From contig JACJYT010000003.1 in NCBI GenBank assembly GCA_020635975.1, positions 124,001 through 188,000 of the forward strand: a stretch of 64,000 bases of DNA, given 5' to 3'. This DNA is from Chitinophagales bacterium. GTDB taxonomy: Bacteria > Bacteroidota > Bacteroidia > Chitinophagales > UBA8649. Each line of letters starts with the position of its first letter. The first letter of the stretch is position 1. Of the stretch, positions 35,101 to 44,400 are shown piece by piece. The translations under genes were made by a program, and so were the position numbers. The notes under the pieces were generated by a model. The model was not told where the DNA came from. It worked only from the letters and a program-made list of their open reading frames with translations, and searched no databases.

Positions 35101-36608
35101 GTTGCATCAGCCCATGGACTATTATAATAAACAGCAGGTGTAGAGCTCATTACTACGGCTGGGTTATATATTCCGTTTATTGTAGTTGACGAAACGGTCC
35201 ATAATAAATCATTGCTTGCTCCAGGTAGTGTACTTCCACTTCCATTAGATCCAGTATTAAATGCTGTAGAACTAGGTGGACTAAGAGTTGAGCTGTTGAT
35301 GGTGATATTGAAGGTAGTGATGGAATCGCAGCCATTACTTGCTCCACCAACAAGGGTATCGTTAAAGCTAGTAGAAGCATAGTACCAAGAGCTTAATACT
35401 TGGGCTGAATCACATCCTATGATATCCACAGTAGCAGAAGCAAAAGGTGCTAAGCTTACGGTATCGTAGTGGGTAGAATCGCAACCTAAGCTTGTAAGAA
35501 GGTTCGTAACATCAATACCTACATCAGCTGGGTTACAAGAAGTAGAAGCGGAGCTGGTCACTATAGAATTATTGATGGTAATATTGAAAGTAGTGATGGA
35601 ATCACAGCCATTGCTAGCTCCACCAACGAGAGTATCATTAAAGCTAGTAGAAGCATAGTACCAAGAGCTTAATACTTGCGCCGAATCACATTCAGTAATA
35701 TCCACAGTAGCAGAAGCAAAAGGTGCTAAGCTTACCGTATCGTAGTGGGTAGAATCGCAGCCCAAACTTGTAAGCAGGTTACTTACATTAATTCCAACAT
35801 CTGCTGGATTACAAGAAGTAGAGGCGGAAGTAGTCACTACAGAATTATTGATGGTAATATTGAAAGTAGTGATGGAATCACAGCCATTGCTAGCTCCACC
35901 AACGAGAGTATCATTAAAGCTAGTTGAAGCAAAGTACCAAGAGCTTAATACTTGTGCTGAATCACATTCGGTAACATCCACAATAGCAGAAGCAAAAGGC
36001 GCTAAGCTTACCGTATCGTAGTGGGTAGAATCGCAGCCCAAACTTGTAAGCAGGTTGGTAACATTAATTCCAACATCTGCTGGATTACAAGAAGTAGAGG
36101 CGGAAGTAGTCACTACAGAATTAATGATGGTAATATTGAAAGTAGTGATTGAATCGCAGCCATTGCTAGCTCCACCAACGAGAGTATCATTAAAGCTAGT
36201 TGAAGCATAGTACCAAGAGCTTAATATTTGTGCCGAATCACATTCGGTAACATCCACAATAGCGGAAGCAAAAGGCGCTAAGCTTACCGTGTCGTAGTGG
36301 GTCGAATCACAACCCAAACTTGTAAGAAGGTTCGTAACATCAATACCTACATCAGCAGGATTACAAGAAGTAGAAGCGGAGCTGGTCACTACAGAATTAT
36401 TGATCGTGATGTTGAAAGTAGTAATCGAATCACAGCCATTGCTAGCTCCACCAACGAGAGTATCGTTAAAGCTGGTAGAAGCCATTATCAGGATTACGAA
36501 AGTAGTAGTCGAATCAGCAAGCAGGTAGTCACAGTCACTACTTGTAAAGTAATTATTAATCGTAAGTTGTACCATGATATAGAATCGAAGTAATCGAATC
36601 GCAGCCAT
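32121..36608 (-). CDS. Giant T9SS adhesin, C-terminal part (92-residue repeats and type B sorting domain)
   Basis: This 1,495-codon open frame lacks a believable start: its first ~45 residues are scrambled repeat sequence, so it is the 3' part of the gene beginning at 45283. It contains nine copies of STSCNPADVG within a ~92-residue unit that also has TSLGCDSTHYDTVSL, ECDSAQVLSSWY and TLVGGASNGCDSITTFNI. A unique domain interrupts the array at about 34740-35285. After the array come spaced CDS motifs, then the type B sorting domain VPNIFTPNGDGQNDIY, DRWGGKMYE and SGIYIAVIQAVGIDGQ. The product is expected to be a cell-surface adhesin exported by the type IX system, with the following PorP/SprF as partner. 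Confidence 0.85.
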   Translation of the reverse strand: MAAIRLLRFYIMVQLTINNYFTSSDCDYLLADSTTTFVILIMASTSFNDTLVGGASNGCDSITTFNITINNSVVTSSASTSCNPADVGIDVTNLLTSLGCDSTHYDTVSLAPFASAIVDVTECDSAQILSSWYYASTSFNDTLVGGASNGCDSITTFNITIINSVVTTSASTSCNPADVGINVTNLLTSLGCDSTHYDTVSLAPFASAIVDVTECDSAQVLSSWYFASTSFNDTLVGGASNGCDSITTFNITINNSVVTTSASTSCNPADVGINVSNLLTSLGCDSTHYDTVSLAPFASATVDITECDSAQVLSSWYYASTSFNDTLVGGASNGCDSITTFNITINNSIVTSSASTSCNPADVGIDVTNLLTSLGCDSTHYDTVSLAPFASATVDIIGCDSAQVLSSWYYASTSFNDTLVGGASNGCDSITTFNITINSSTLSPPSSTAFNTGSNGSGSTLPGASNDLLWTVSSTTINGIYNPAVVMSSTPAVYYNSPWADATWIAHNSTGSHSVDQSFYYQANFDLPCEACVLNSFCLNLDVFSDNTITEIYVNGIPQSQYGNFTPNSGGFSSSSIVSVSLCNDWQAGNNSLVFEIFSTPGFAAFLAQSSINPPPVELDSINQNICSNAFYTFGGNNLNVSGIYYDTLQNVLGCDSIIVLNLTVNPTDTSFSTSFSCSVADTGVFEFNFINSFGCDSTHYDTVSLLPTAFAVSDLTACDSALVQGTWYFATTSFIDTLVGGASNGCDSITTFNITINNSVVTSSASTSCNPADVGIDVTNLLTSLGCDSTHYDTVSLAPFASAIVDLTECDSAQVLSSWYYASTSFNDTLVGGASNGCDSITTFNITINNSVVTSSASTSCNPADVGINVSNLLTSLGCDSTHYDTVSLAPFASATVAITECDSALILSSWYYASTSFNDTLVGGASNGCDSITTFNITINNSVVTSSASTSCNPADVGINVSNLLTSLGCDSTHYDTVSLLPTAFAVSDLTACDSALVQGTWYFASTSFNDTLVGGASNGCDSITTLNITINNSVVTTSASTSCNPADVGIDVTNLLTSLGCDSTHYDTVSLAPFASATVAITECDSAQVLSTWYFASTSINDTLVGGASNGCDSITTFNITINNSVVTTSASTSCNPADVGINVSNLLTSLGCDSTHYDTVILLPTAQGQANLSACDSIQVLGTWYFASTSFNDTIIGGATNGCDSITAFNLVIHTSATSSESISACESYTINGQSYTSSQQIILNLNTINSCDSIHIIDLTISNSSTDTLDLELCPYDFPFLLADNTTMVDGPVSNFSISIPNSQSCDSIIVYNITSAPAYAVSPDSYIAYPGDSVNFIIENESINSIFSYESNIGASCPGNCGSYSLYPTTFDNYYYFTIIDTSSSCIFRDTLVINLEFYSELNVPNIFTPNGDGQNDIYRSYGKDISSYKLEIFDRWGGKMYETTVLENGWDGIFKNLPVESGIYIAVIQAVGIDGQKFEITQNIKLVR

Positions 36609-37160
36609 TGCTAGCTAACCAAGAGCTACTCCAGTAGAAGCAGAGTACCATCGTAGTGGGTCGAATCACAATCAGTAACCAAACAATAGTGTAAGTAAGT
36701 TGCTTACATTTATTCCAACATCAGCAGGATTAAAGGTAGAAGTAGAAGCAGAAGTCACTACAGAATTATTGATCGTACATATTGAAAGTAGAACATCTAG
36801 AATACAAGCCATTGCTAGTATCGTTAGCTGCAGTAAATGCTGTTCTCCACCAAATAAGAGCCCATAGAATACTTCGAATCAATCAGAATCGCAACACCGT
36901 AAAGCAGAAGCAAAAGGTGCTAAACTCACCGTATCGTAGTGGGTAGAATCACAAGCTAAACTTGTAAGTAAGTTGCTTACATTTATTCCGACATCAGCAG
37001 GATTACATGAGGTAGAAGCAGAGCTAGTCACTACAGAATTATTGATCGTAATATTGAAAGTAGTAATCGAATCGCAGCCATTGCTAGCTCCACCAACGAG
37101 AGTATCGTTAAAGCTGATAGAAGCAAAATACCAGGTTCCTTGAACTAAGGCAGAATCGCA
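32990..37160 (-). repeat. ~276-bp tandem repeats encoding 92-residue adhesin units
   Basis: Consecutive units of about 276 bp recur, for example around the CAGCCCAAACTTGTAAG segments, and are highly similar but not identical. The array is broken by a unique insert at ~34740-35285 and by the scrambled zone above 36.6 kb; one further readable unit appears at ~36900-37160. Confidence 0.88.
34740..35285 (-). other. Unique domain inserted within the 92-residue repeat array
   Basis: Inside the giant adhesin the repeats stop, and about 180 residues of different sequence appear. These include PWADATWIAH, FYYQANFDLPCEACVLNSFC, DNTITEIYVNGIPQSQYGNF and NDWQAGNNSLVFEIFS. They resemble a jelly-roll/galactose-binding-like exported domain; this assignment is tentative. 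The repeats then resume with variant units, so it may be a ligand-binding module displayed on the stalk. Confidence 0.55.
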
Positions 37161-37681
37161 AGCTATGCAGTAAAGGTGCTAAGCGGATACCATCACAAAT
37201 GTCGTATCACAACCCAAACTAATGGTATCAAGGTCGTACATCAATAGAATCATCAGGGCCCAAAGTAGTAAGCAGACTTAGTCACCACAGAATTAGCATC
37301 GTAATTATTGAAAGTATTAACGAATCATGCAGCCATTACAGCTCCAGTATCGAGTACGTTAACTCTAGTAATTATATGGTTGACTAAAGGTCAATGTAAG
37401 CTGTAAATGTCATCACAAAAGAATCACAATCACTAGCTGTAGTAAAGAATCTGTTCCCAAGTTAGAAGCATCGTACATTTGTACCAACATTGAAAACAAA
37501 AGAAGCACCATTAGCGGTAGTATCACTACCCGTAAATAATTGACTCTGTCAAGTAATCGTAAGATGCAGTAAATACTTCTGTTCCACCAATTAGAAGCAT
37601 CGCTATAGTTAGACCGTTACAACAAAAAAGCACCGTTACAAATCGTAGAATATCGAACACTGTAAATTAATGGTGGCAAAG
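36609..37681 (-). other. Scrambled mosaic of adhesin repeat fragments (probable assembly artefact)
   Basis: This 1.07-kb stretch has no long open frame, yet nearly every 10-30-base piece matches one of the two adhesin repeat types, joined in wrong order with small insertions and deletions. Only ~36900-37160 reads as a normal 92-residue-type unit. The stretch lies exactly where the 52-residue array should join the 92-residue array. This is what a bad consensus across long repeats looks like. True gene decay is possible but less likely, because sequence on both sides is intact. Confidence 0.75.
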
Positions 37682-40129
37682 TCAGGTAGTACTTGTTTGA
37701 TGAACTGAATCACAGCCAAAGTCATTAGTGAAGTTTGTAGTAACTAATCCAGTATCCGCTGGATTACAAGATGTAAAGAAAGAAAAAGTAGTATCAATAA
37801 TAGGTCTTTCTATTACATTAACCATCACTAGAGAATCACAACCATTAGCCGCAGTAAATACTTCCGTTCCACTTAAGTTAGAAGCATCATAAGTTGTTCC
37901 ATTAAAGACAAAAGAAGCGCCATTGCAAATCGTAGTATCGAACACTCCCATAATTAATGGTGACTCTGTCACTGTAACTGTCACCAAAGAATCACAACCA
38001 TTAGCTGCCGTAAAGACTTCTGTTCCACTAAGGTTAGAAGCATCATAAGTGGTACCATTGAAAACAAAAGAAGCACCGTTACAAATCGTAGTATCGAACA
38101 CTCCCGTAATTAGAGGCGATTCCGTCACAGTAACTGTCACCAAAGAATCACAACCATTAGCTGCAGTAAAGACTTCTGTTCCACTAAGGTTAGAAGCATC
38201 ATAAGTGGTACCATTGAAAACAAAAGAAGCACCGTTACAAATCGTAGTATCGAACACTCCCGTAATTAGAGGCGATTCCGTCACAGTAACTGTCACTACT
38301 GAATCACAGCCATTAGCTGCAGTGAAAACTTCCGTTCCACTAAGGTTAGAAGCATCGTAAGTTGTGCCATTGAAAACAAAAGAAGCGCCATTACAAATCG
38401 TAGTATCGAACACTCCCGTAATTAATGGTGACTCTGTCACGGTAACCGTCACTACTGAATCACAGCCATTAGCTGCAGTAAATACTTCTGTTCCACTAAG
38501 GTTAGAAGCATCATAAGTTGTACCATTAAAGACAAAAGAAGCACCGTTACAAATCGTAGTATCGAACACTCCCGTAATTAATGGTGACTCTGTCACAGTA
38601 ACTGTCACTAAAGAATCACAGCCACTAGCTGCAGTGAAAACTTCTGTTCCACTTAAGTTAGAAGCATCGTAAGTTGTACCATTGAAAACAAAAGAAGCGC
38701 CATTGCAAATCGTAGTATCGAACACTCCCGTAATTAGAGGCGACTCGGTCACAGTAACTGTCACTACAGAATCACAACCATTAGCTGCAGTAAAGACTTC
38801 TGTTCCACTTAGATTAGAAGCATCGTAAGTTGTACCATTGAAAACAAAAGAAGCACCATTACAAATCGTAGTATCGAACACTCCCGTAATTAGAGGCGAT
38901 TCCGTCACTGTAACTGTCACTACTGAATCACAACCATTAGCTGCAGTAAAAACTTCTGTTCCACTAAGGTTAGAAGCATCGTATGTTGTACCATTGAAAA
39001 CAAAAGAAGCACCATTACAAATCGTAGTATCGAACACTCCCGTAATTAGAGGCGATTCCGTCACAGTAACTGTCACTACTGAATCACAACCATTCGCAGC
39101 AGTAAATACTTCTGTTCCACTTAGATTTGAAGCATCGTAAGTTGTTCCATTAAAGACAAAAGAAGCTCCATTACAAATCGTAGTATCGAACACTCCCGTA
39201 ATTAGAGGCGATTCCGTCACAGTAACTGTCACTACAGAATCACAGCCACTAGCCGCAGTAAATACTTCCGTTCCACTTAGATTAGAAGCATCGTAAGTTG
39301 TACCATTGAAAACAAAAGAAGCACCATTACAAATCGTAGTATCGAACACTCCCGTAATTAATGGTGACTCGGTCACGGTAACTGTCACTACAGAATCACA
39401 ACCATTAGCTGCCGTAAAGACTTCTATTCCACTAAGGTTAGAAGCATCATAAGTGGTACCATTGAAGACAAAAGAAGCACCATTACAAATCGTAGTATCG
39501 AACACACCAGTAATTAATGGTGATTCTGTCACGGTAACTGTCACTACTGAATCACAACCATTCGCAGCAGAAAAGACTTCTGTTCCACTTAGATTTGAAG
39601 CATCGTAAGTTGTTCCATTGAAAACAAAAGAAGCACCATTACAAATTGTCGTATCGAACACACCAGTAATTAACGGCGACTCGGTCACGGTAACCGTCAC
39701 TATAGAATCACAGCCATTAGCTGCAGTAAAGACTTCTGTTCCACTTAAGTTAGAAGCATCGTAAGTGGTTCCATTGAAAACAAAAGAAGCACCGTTACAA
39801 ATTGTCGTATCGAACACTCCCGTAATTAGAGGAGATTCCGTCACTGTAACCGTCACCAAAGAATCACAGCCATTAGTTGCAGTAAATACTTCCGTTCCAC
39901 TTAGATTAGAAGCATCGTATGTTGTACCATTGAAAACAAAAGAAGCACCATTACAAATCGTTGTATCAAACACACCAGTAATTAGTGGCAACTCGGTCAC
40001 GGTAACTGTCACTACTGAATCACAACCATTAGCAGCAGTAAAGACTTCTGTTCCACTTAGATTAGAAGCATCGTATGTTGTACCATTGAAAACAAAAGAA
40101 GCACCATTACAAATCGTAGTATCGAACAC
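37682..40129 (-). CDS. Giant T9SS adhesin, central part (fifteen 52-residue repeats)
   Basis: This 815-codon fragment consists of fifteen near-identical units of the pattern FDTTICNGASFVFNGTTYDA / SNLSGTEVFTAANGCDSVVT / VTVTESPLITGV (52 residues, 156 bp). It ends in a transition segment (TSCNPADTGLVTTNF, then GCDSVHQT) that resembles the next repeat class, which shows the two arrays belong to one protein. It has no signal peptide or genuine start; the first Met is just valine/methionine variation within a unit. It is part of the 45283-32121 gene. Confidence 0.8.
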   Translation of the reverse strand: MFDTTICNGASFVFNGTTYDASNLSGTEVFTAANGCDSVVTVTVTELPLITGVFDTTICNGASFVFNGTTYDASNLSGTEVFTATNGCDSLVTVTVTESPLITGVFDTTICNGASFVFNGTTYDASNLSGTEVFTAANGCDSIVTVTVTESPLITGVFDTTICNGASFVFNGTTYDASNLSGTEVFSAANGCDSVVTVTVTESPLITGVFDTTICNGASFVFNGTTYDASNLSGIEVFTAANGCDSVVTVTVTESPLITGVFDTTICNGASFVFNGTTYDASNLSGTEVFTAASGCDSVVTVTVTESPLITGVFDTTICNGASFVFNGTTYDASNLSGTEVFTAANGCDSVVTVTVTESPLITGVFDTTICNGASFVFNGTTYDASNLSGTEVFTAANGCDSVVTVTVTESPLITGVFDTTICNGASFVFNGTTYDASNLSGTEVFTAANGCDSVVTVTVTESPLITGVFDTTICNGASFVFNGTTYDASNLSGTEVFTAASGCDSLVTVTVTESPLITGVFDTTICNGASFVFNGTTYDASNLSGTEVFTAANGCDSVVTVTVTESPLITGVFDTTICNGASFVFNGTTYDASNLSGTEVFTAANGCDSVVTVTVTESPLITGVFDTTICNGASFVFNGTTYDASNLSGTEVFTAANGCDSLVTVTVTESPLITGVFDTTICNGASFVFNGTTYDASNLSGTEVFTAANGCDSLVTVTVTESPLIMGVFDTTICNGASFVFNGTTYDASNLSGTEVFTAANGCDSLVMVNVIERPIIDTTFSFFTSCNPADTGLVTTNFTNDFGCDSVHQTSTT

Positions 40130-40454
40130 TCCCGTAATTAATGGCGATTACAAATAGTCGTATCGTCACGGTAACTGTCACTAAAGAATCACAACCATTA
40201 GCAGCAGTAAAGACTTCTGTTCCACTTAGGTTAGAAGCATCGTAAGTTGTACCATTGAAAACAAAAGAAGCACCATTACAAATCGTAGTATCGAACACTC
40301 CCGTAATTAGAGGCGACTCGGTCACCGTAACTGTCACTACTGAATCACAGCCACTAGCGGCAGTAAAGACTTCTGTTCCACTTAGATTAGAAGCATCGTA
40401 TGTTGTACCATTGAAAACAAAAGAAGCACCATTACAAATCGTAGTATCGAACAC
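40107..40454 (-). CDS. Giant T9SS adhesin fragment (two 52-residue repeats), frame-shifted
   Basis: This 115-codon piece contains two standard 52-residue repeat units, then loses frame. At 40148-40165 a stray insertion resembling ACAAATAGTCGTAT interrupts the normal unit. The flanking pieces continue the same repeats in the other frame. It is not an independent gene; it is a segment of the adhesin separated by small indels. Confidence 0.6.
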   Translation of the reverse strand: MFDTTICNGASFVFNGTTYDASNLSGTEVFTAASGCDSVVTVTVTESPLITGVFDTTICNGASFVFNGTTYDASNLSGTEVFTAANGCDSLVTVTVTIRLFVIAINYGSVRYYDL

Positions 40455-40462
40455 TCCCGTAA

Positions 40463-41296
40463 TTAAAAGAAGTGAGAATCACAGCCACTAGCCGCAGTAA
40501 ATACTTCCGTTCCACTTAGATTAGAAGCATCGTAAGTTGTGCCATTGAAAACAAAAGAAGCTCCATTACAAATCGTAGTATCGAACACTCCCGTAATTAA
40601 TGGTGACTCTGTCACGGTAACTGTCACTAAAGAATCACAGCCATTAGCTGCAGTGAAAACTTCTGTTCCACTAAGGTTAGAAGCATCGTAAGTTGTACCA
40701 TTGAAAACAAAAGAAGCACCGTTACAAATTGTCGTATCGAACACTCCAGTAATTAGAGGCGACTCGGTCACCGTAACTGTCACTACAGAATCACAGCCAT
40801 TAGTTGCAGTAAATACTTCCGTTCCACTTAGATTAGAAGCATCGTATGTTGTACCATTGAAAACAAAAGAAGCACCATTACAAATCGTTGTATCAAACAC
40901 ACCAGTAATTAGTGGCAACTCGGTCACGGTAACTGTCACTACTGAATCACAACCATTAGCAGCAGTAAAGACCTCTGTTCCACTTAGATTAGAAGCATCG
41001 TATGTTGTGCCATTGAAAACAAAAGAAGCTCCATTACAAATCGTAGTATCGAACACTCCCGTAATTAATGGTGACTCTGTCACGGTAACTGTCACTACAG
41101 AATCACAGCCATTAGCTGCAGTAAAAACTTCTGTTCCACTAAGGTTAGAAGCATCGTAAGTTGTACCATTGAAAACAAAAGAAGCACCATTACAAATCGT
41201 AGTATCAAACACACCAGTAATTAATGGTGACTCTGTCACGGTAACTGTCACTACTGAATCACAACCATTAGCAGCAGTGAAAGACTTCTGTTCCAC
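40463..41296 (-). CDS. Giant T9SS adhesin fragment (five 52-residue repeats), frame-shifted
   Basis: This 277-codon piece holds one partial and five complete 52-residue units. It is in the same frame as the N-terminal part that ends at 41441, so the intervening sequence shifts out of frame and back. At 40463-40475 about 30 bases of the normal unit are missing, which ends the frame (CDSHFF). It is part of the same gene, with no start of its own. Confidence 0.6.
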   Translation of the reverse strand: MEQKSFTAANGCDSVVTVTVTESPLITGVFDTTICNGASFVFNGTTYDASNLSGTEVFTAANGCDSVVTVTVTESPLITGVFDTTICNGASFVFNGTTYDASNLSGTEVFTAANGCDSVVTVTVTELPLITGVFDTTICNGASFVFNGTTYDASNLSGTEVFTATNGCDSVVTVTVTESPLITGVFDTTICNGASFVFNGTTYDASNLSGTEVFTAANGCDSLVTVTVTESPLITGVFDTTICNGASFVFNGTTYDASNLSGTEVFTAASGCDSHFF

Positions 41297-41440
41297 TTAG
41301 ATTAGAAGCATCGTAAGTTGTACCATTGAAAACAAAAGAAGCACCATTACAAATCGTTGTATTACCAGTAATTAAGTGGCGACTCGGTCACTGTAACTGT
41401 AGAATCACAGCCATTAGCTGCAGTAAAACTTCTGTTCCAC

Positions 41441-44400
41441 TTAGATTAGAAGCATCATAAGTTGTACCATTAAAGACAAAAGAAAAGTTACAAATCGTAG
41501 CGTAATTAGTGGCGACTCTGTCGTCACTACTGAATCACAGCCATTAGCTGCACTTCTGTTCCACTTAAGGTTAGAAGCATCATAAGTTGTACCATTAAAG
41601 ACAAAAGAAGCACCGTTACAAATCGTAGTATCGAACACTCCCGTAATTAATGGTGACTCTGTCACCGTAACTGTTACTACTGAATCACAGCCATTAGCTG
41701 CAGTGAAAACTTCTGTTCCACTTAGATTTGAAGCGTCATAAGTGGTACCATTAAAGACAAAAGAAGCACCGTTACAAATTGTCGTATCGAAAATGGAAAC
41801 ACTAGCCGTTAAAATTGTAAGATTAACATTTATAATGGAATCACAAGCATTAGAACCGACCAAGACCTCCGTTCCACTTGTATTAAACTCATCATAAATG
41901 CTACCATTAATAACAATGAACTCACCTGCACAAATTGCAGTATCTAGAGTGCTAATATTTGGAGGAAAGAAAGAAACGGTTACCGTAACTGTAGAATCAC
42001 AACCTGTACTGGCTAGCAATACTTCTGTTCCACTTTGATTAAATTCGTCATAAATTGTTCCATTAAAAACAAAAAAGTCTCCGCTACAAATTGTAGTATC
42101 TAAGGTGCCAAGACTAGGAGGGAAGATGGATACATTTATCGTGATTATAGAATCACAACCATTGCTCGCTATAAAATATTCGGTACCATTTAAATTAAAT
42201 TCGTCATAAATAGTTCCATTGAAAACAAAATTGTCTCCGCTGCATATAGTAGTATCTAAGGTAGCATTAGATGCCGGATTTACTAATAAGTTGACATTGT
42301 TAGAATAGAGAATATCTCCACATTCATCATGCATCATTACCCTAAAGTCGGAATTATTTAAGGCGAATGGTACATTGCTTAGAACCAAAACTGAGTCGTT
42401 TGTTCCACCATAGATTGCACTATTGCTAATATTCTCATAAATGCCTAAGCCAGGGTTATAAATTTGCCATTGATAATCCTCTATGCCATTAGTAATAACA
42501 TAGAAGGAAGTGTCGCCATTTTCACAAATTTGGGCATTTATTGGATGAAGGATAATGGATCCAGACTGATCCACAAAAATCATATTTTGAGAGATTAGCG
42601 TGTCACAACTTGTATTAAAAATGAGCAGTCGAATAGAATCTTCATCTAGAGAAAATGGAGCACCATTTACCAGTAAAAAACTTGTTTGTGTTCCTGAATA
42701 AGGATAAGTTTCAGGAATATTTTGCCAACCAGAACCTTGGTTATCATTAAATTGCCATTGATAATTTTGATTTAGAGGAGCCGAGCCAGAACCTAAGGAA
42801 AAAATACCCCATTCACATATGTTAAGATTAACTAGTCCAGGTAGTGGGGTCAAAGAATTCACTCTTAGGGTAGCGTAAGCTGTATCCATCATATTACAGG
42901 AATCACTTAATAGAACTCGAAATTGTCTTCCATCATAAGAAGCATTCGTAAAGAGAACATTTAAAGTAGGCGTTGTAACTCCTGAATAAAAGCCGCCATT
43001 AGTCACATTTTGCCAAAATGACCCGTTGAATACTTGCCATTGATAGCTTACATCAGCTCCGCTTACATCGGCGGTGAAACTTACTAATTCTCCAGCGCAA
43101 ATGGTATCATCTTCTAAAGGAGTATTGAATGATATAGCACTATAAACTTCATGATTTAAATAAAAGGAGTCTGTACGAGTACAGGCATTATTGTCAATCA
43201 CCGTTATATAATACCAACCATAACACAAAGAACTTGCAGTATCTCCTGAATTTAATCCGCTTGTTGATCTAAATAAATTACCGGTGCTATCTCTCCATTC
43301 AAAACTAAAAGGTGCAGTTCCGTTGCCTAAGGCAGCCAAACTTCCATCGCAAGAATTTGGACAAGAAGGCAAGCTTAGAGCATTAAAAGTTGGTGCTTCA
43401 CAACAGGCTACACTTGCAAACAAGGAGTACACTGGGTCGAAGGTACATGCAAGATCCACCCACGAGCCACTCTCTCCATCAGCAGTAGTATTTACTTCCA
43501 CATTTAAGGATGCAGGTGTACCGAGACTACATTCATCCACGGTAATTTCCCAACAAAATTCCCATTCGCAACCTAGAATAAAAGGGGCATCACCAAAATT
43601 GTTTCCTGGATCTGAATCTGTTACACCCAAACAGGCTGTAGGCGCAACGCCTATATCATCTCCACAGATGGATTCAAAGAAAAATCCCGGGCCATAGGAA
43701 GTGCCAGATACAGCTGCTGTTATTGGACTTGAATAGTAATCCCAATATCTATCACCCAAGAGTTGAAAAGGATCGCAACTTGCAGGAATGGATGTTGGAG
43801 TGAAGGAACTTAGGTCCCATCCTGATCCAAAAGTAGGAATTACACCATGTAACCAATTAAAGGAAGTGGCATCCCAAGTTTCTACAGTAAAACAGAATTG
43901 AACTGTTTGTCCAGCTAGGTAGGTACCGTTTATTGGTGCTGGACTAGCAACTAAAGTCGAACTAACATTACAAGGATCACAGTCGATATAACTATAAAAA
44001 TTCATTTGAAAATCACCTATATCTGTAGTGTCTTCTCCACTAATTTGCAAATAATAAGTGCTTCCCACATTAACGGCCTGAAAACTAACATTCAAATAAC
44101 CTGAACCACTAGTTCCAACAGCACAGCCTCTTCCTATCATAGTCCCACAACTGCTCCCTTCATAAAGTCCTAAATTGGGAGTGTTTAATCCAATGATCTC
44201 TATATCCATAGTGTTTGACGTGGCTACAAAACTATACCAAACATCAATTGCAGGAGCCGCCATGTCGCCACTAGGTGAGCAACCTAATAAGTAGGAATAC
44301 GGATCTTCAGCACTAGCTCCAATATTACTTCCACAATATCGATCGATTACCGTAGTGGTACTTGGACAAGGGGGTGGAGTACTCAAACTTCCTAAATTAC

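Larger units (their letters stand above)
37830..41800 (-). repeat. 156-bp tandem repeat array (about 25 copies) in the giant adhesin
   Basis: The segment TCGAACACTCCCGTAATTA and its variants recur every 156 bases. Each unit encodes 52 residues with one Cys in TTICNG and one in NGCDS. Units differ at a few third positions. Three more divergent relatives (DTTICSGDNFVFNGTIYDEF and similar) sit on the N-terminal side, at about 41800-42270. Irregular deletions or insertions occur near 40140-40155, 40465 and 41340-41580. Confidence 0.93.

Noticed and set aside
38838..41159. Long plus-strand open frames with repeated KTKEAPLQIVVSNTPVI sequence
   Set aside because: They are antisense shadows of the 156-bp adhesin repeats; the repeat happens to lack stops on the opposite strand. 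The minus-strand reading has Cys/GCDS logic, a signal peptide and a sorting domain.
37830..41800. CRISPR-like regular repeats
   Set aside because: The period is 156 bp with no unique spacers, the repeats are coding, and no cas genes are present.
43284..43697. 137-codon plus-strand frame
   Set aside because: It is antisense to well-formed Cys-rich domains of the giant adhesin, with no signal or motif.
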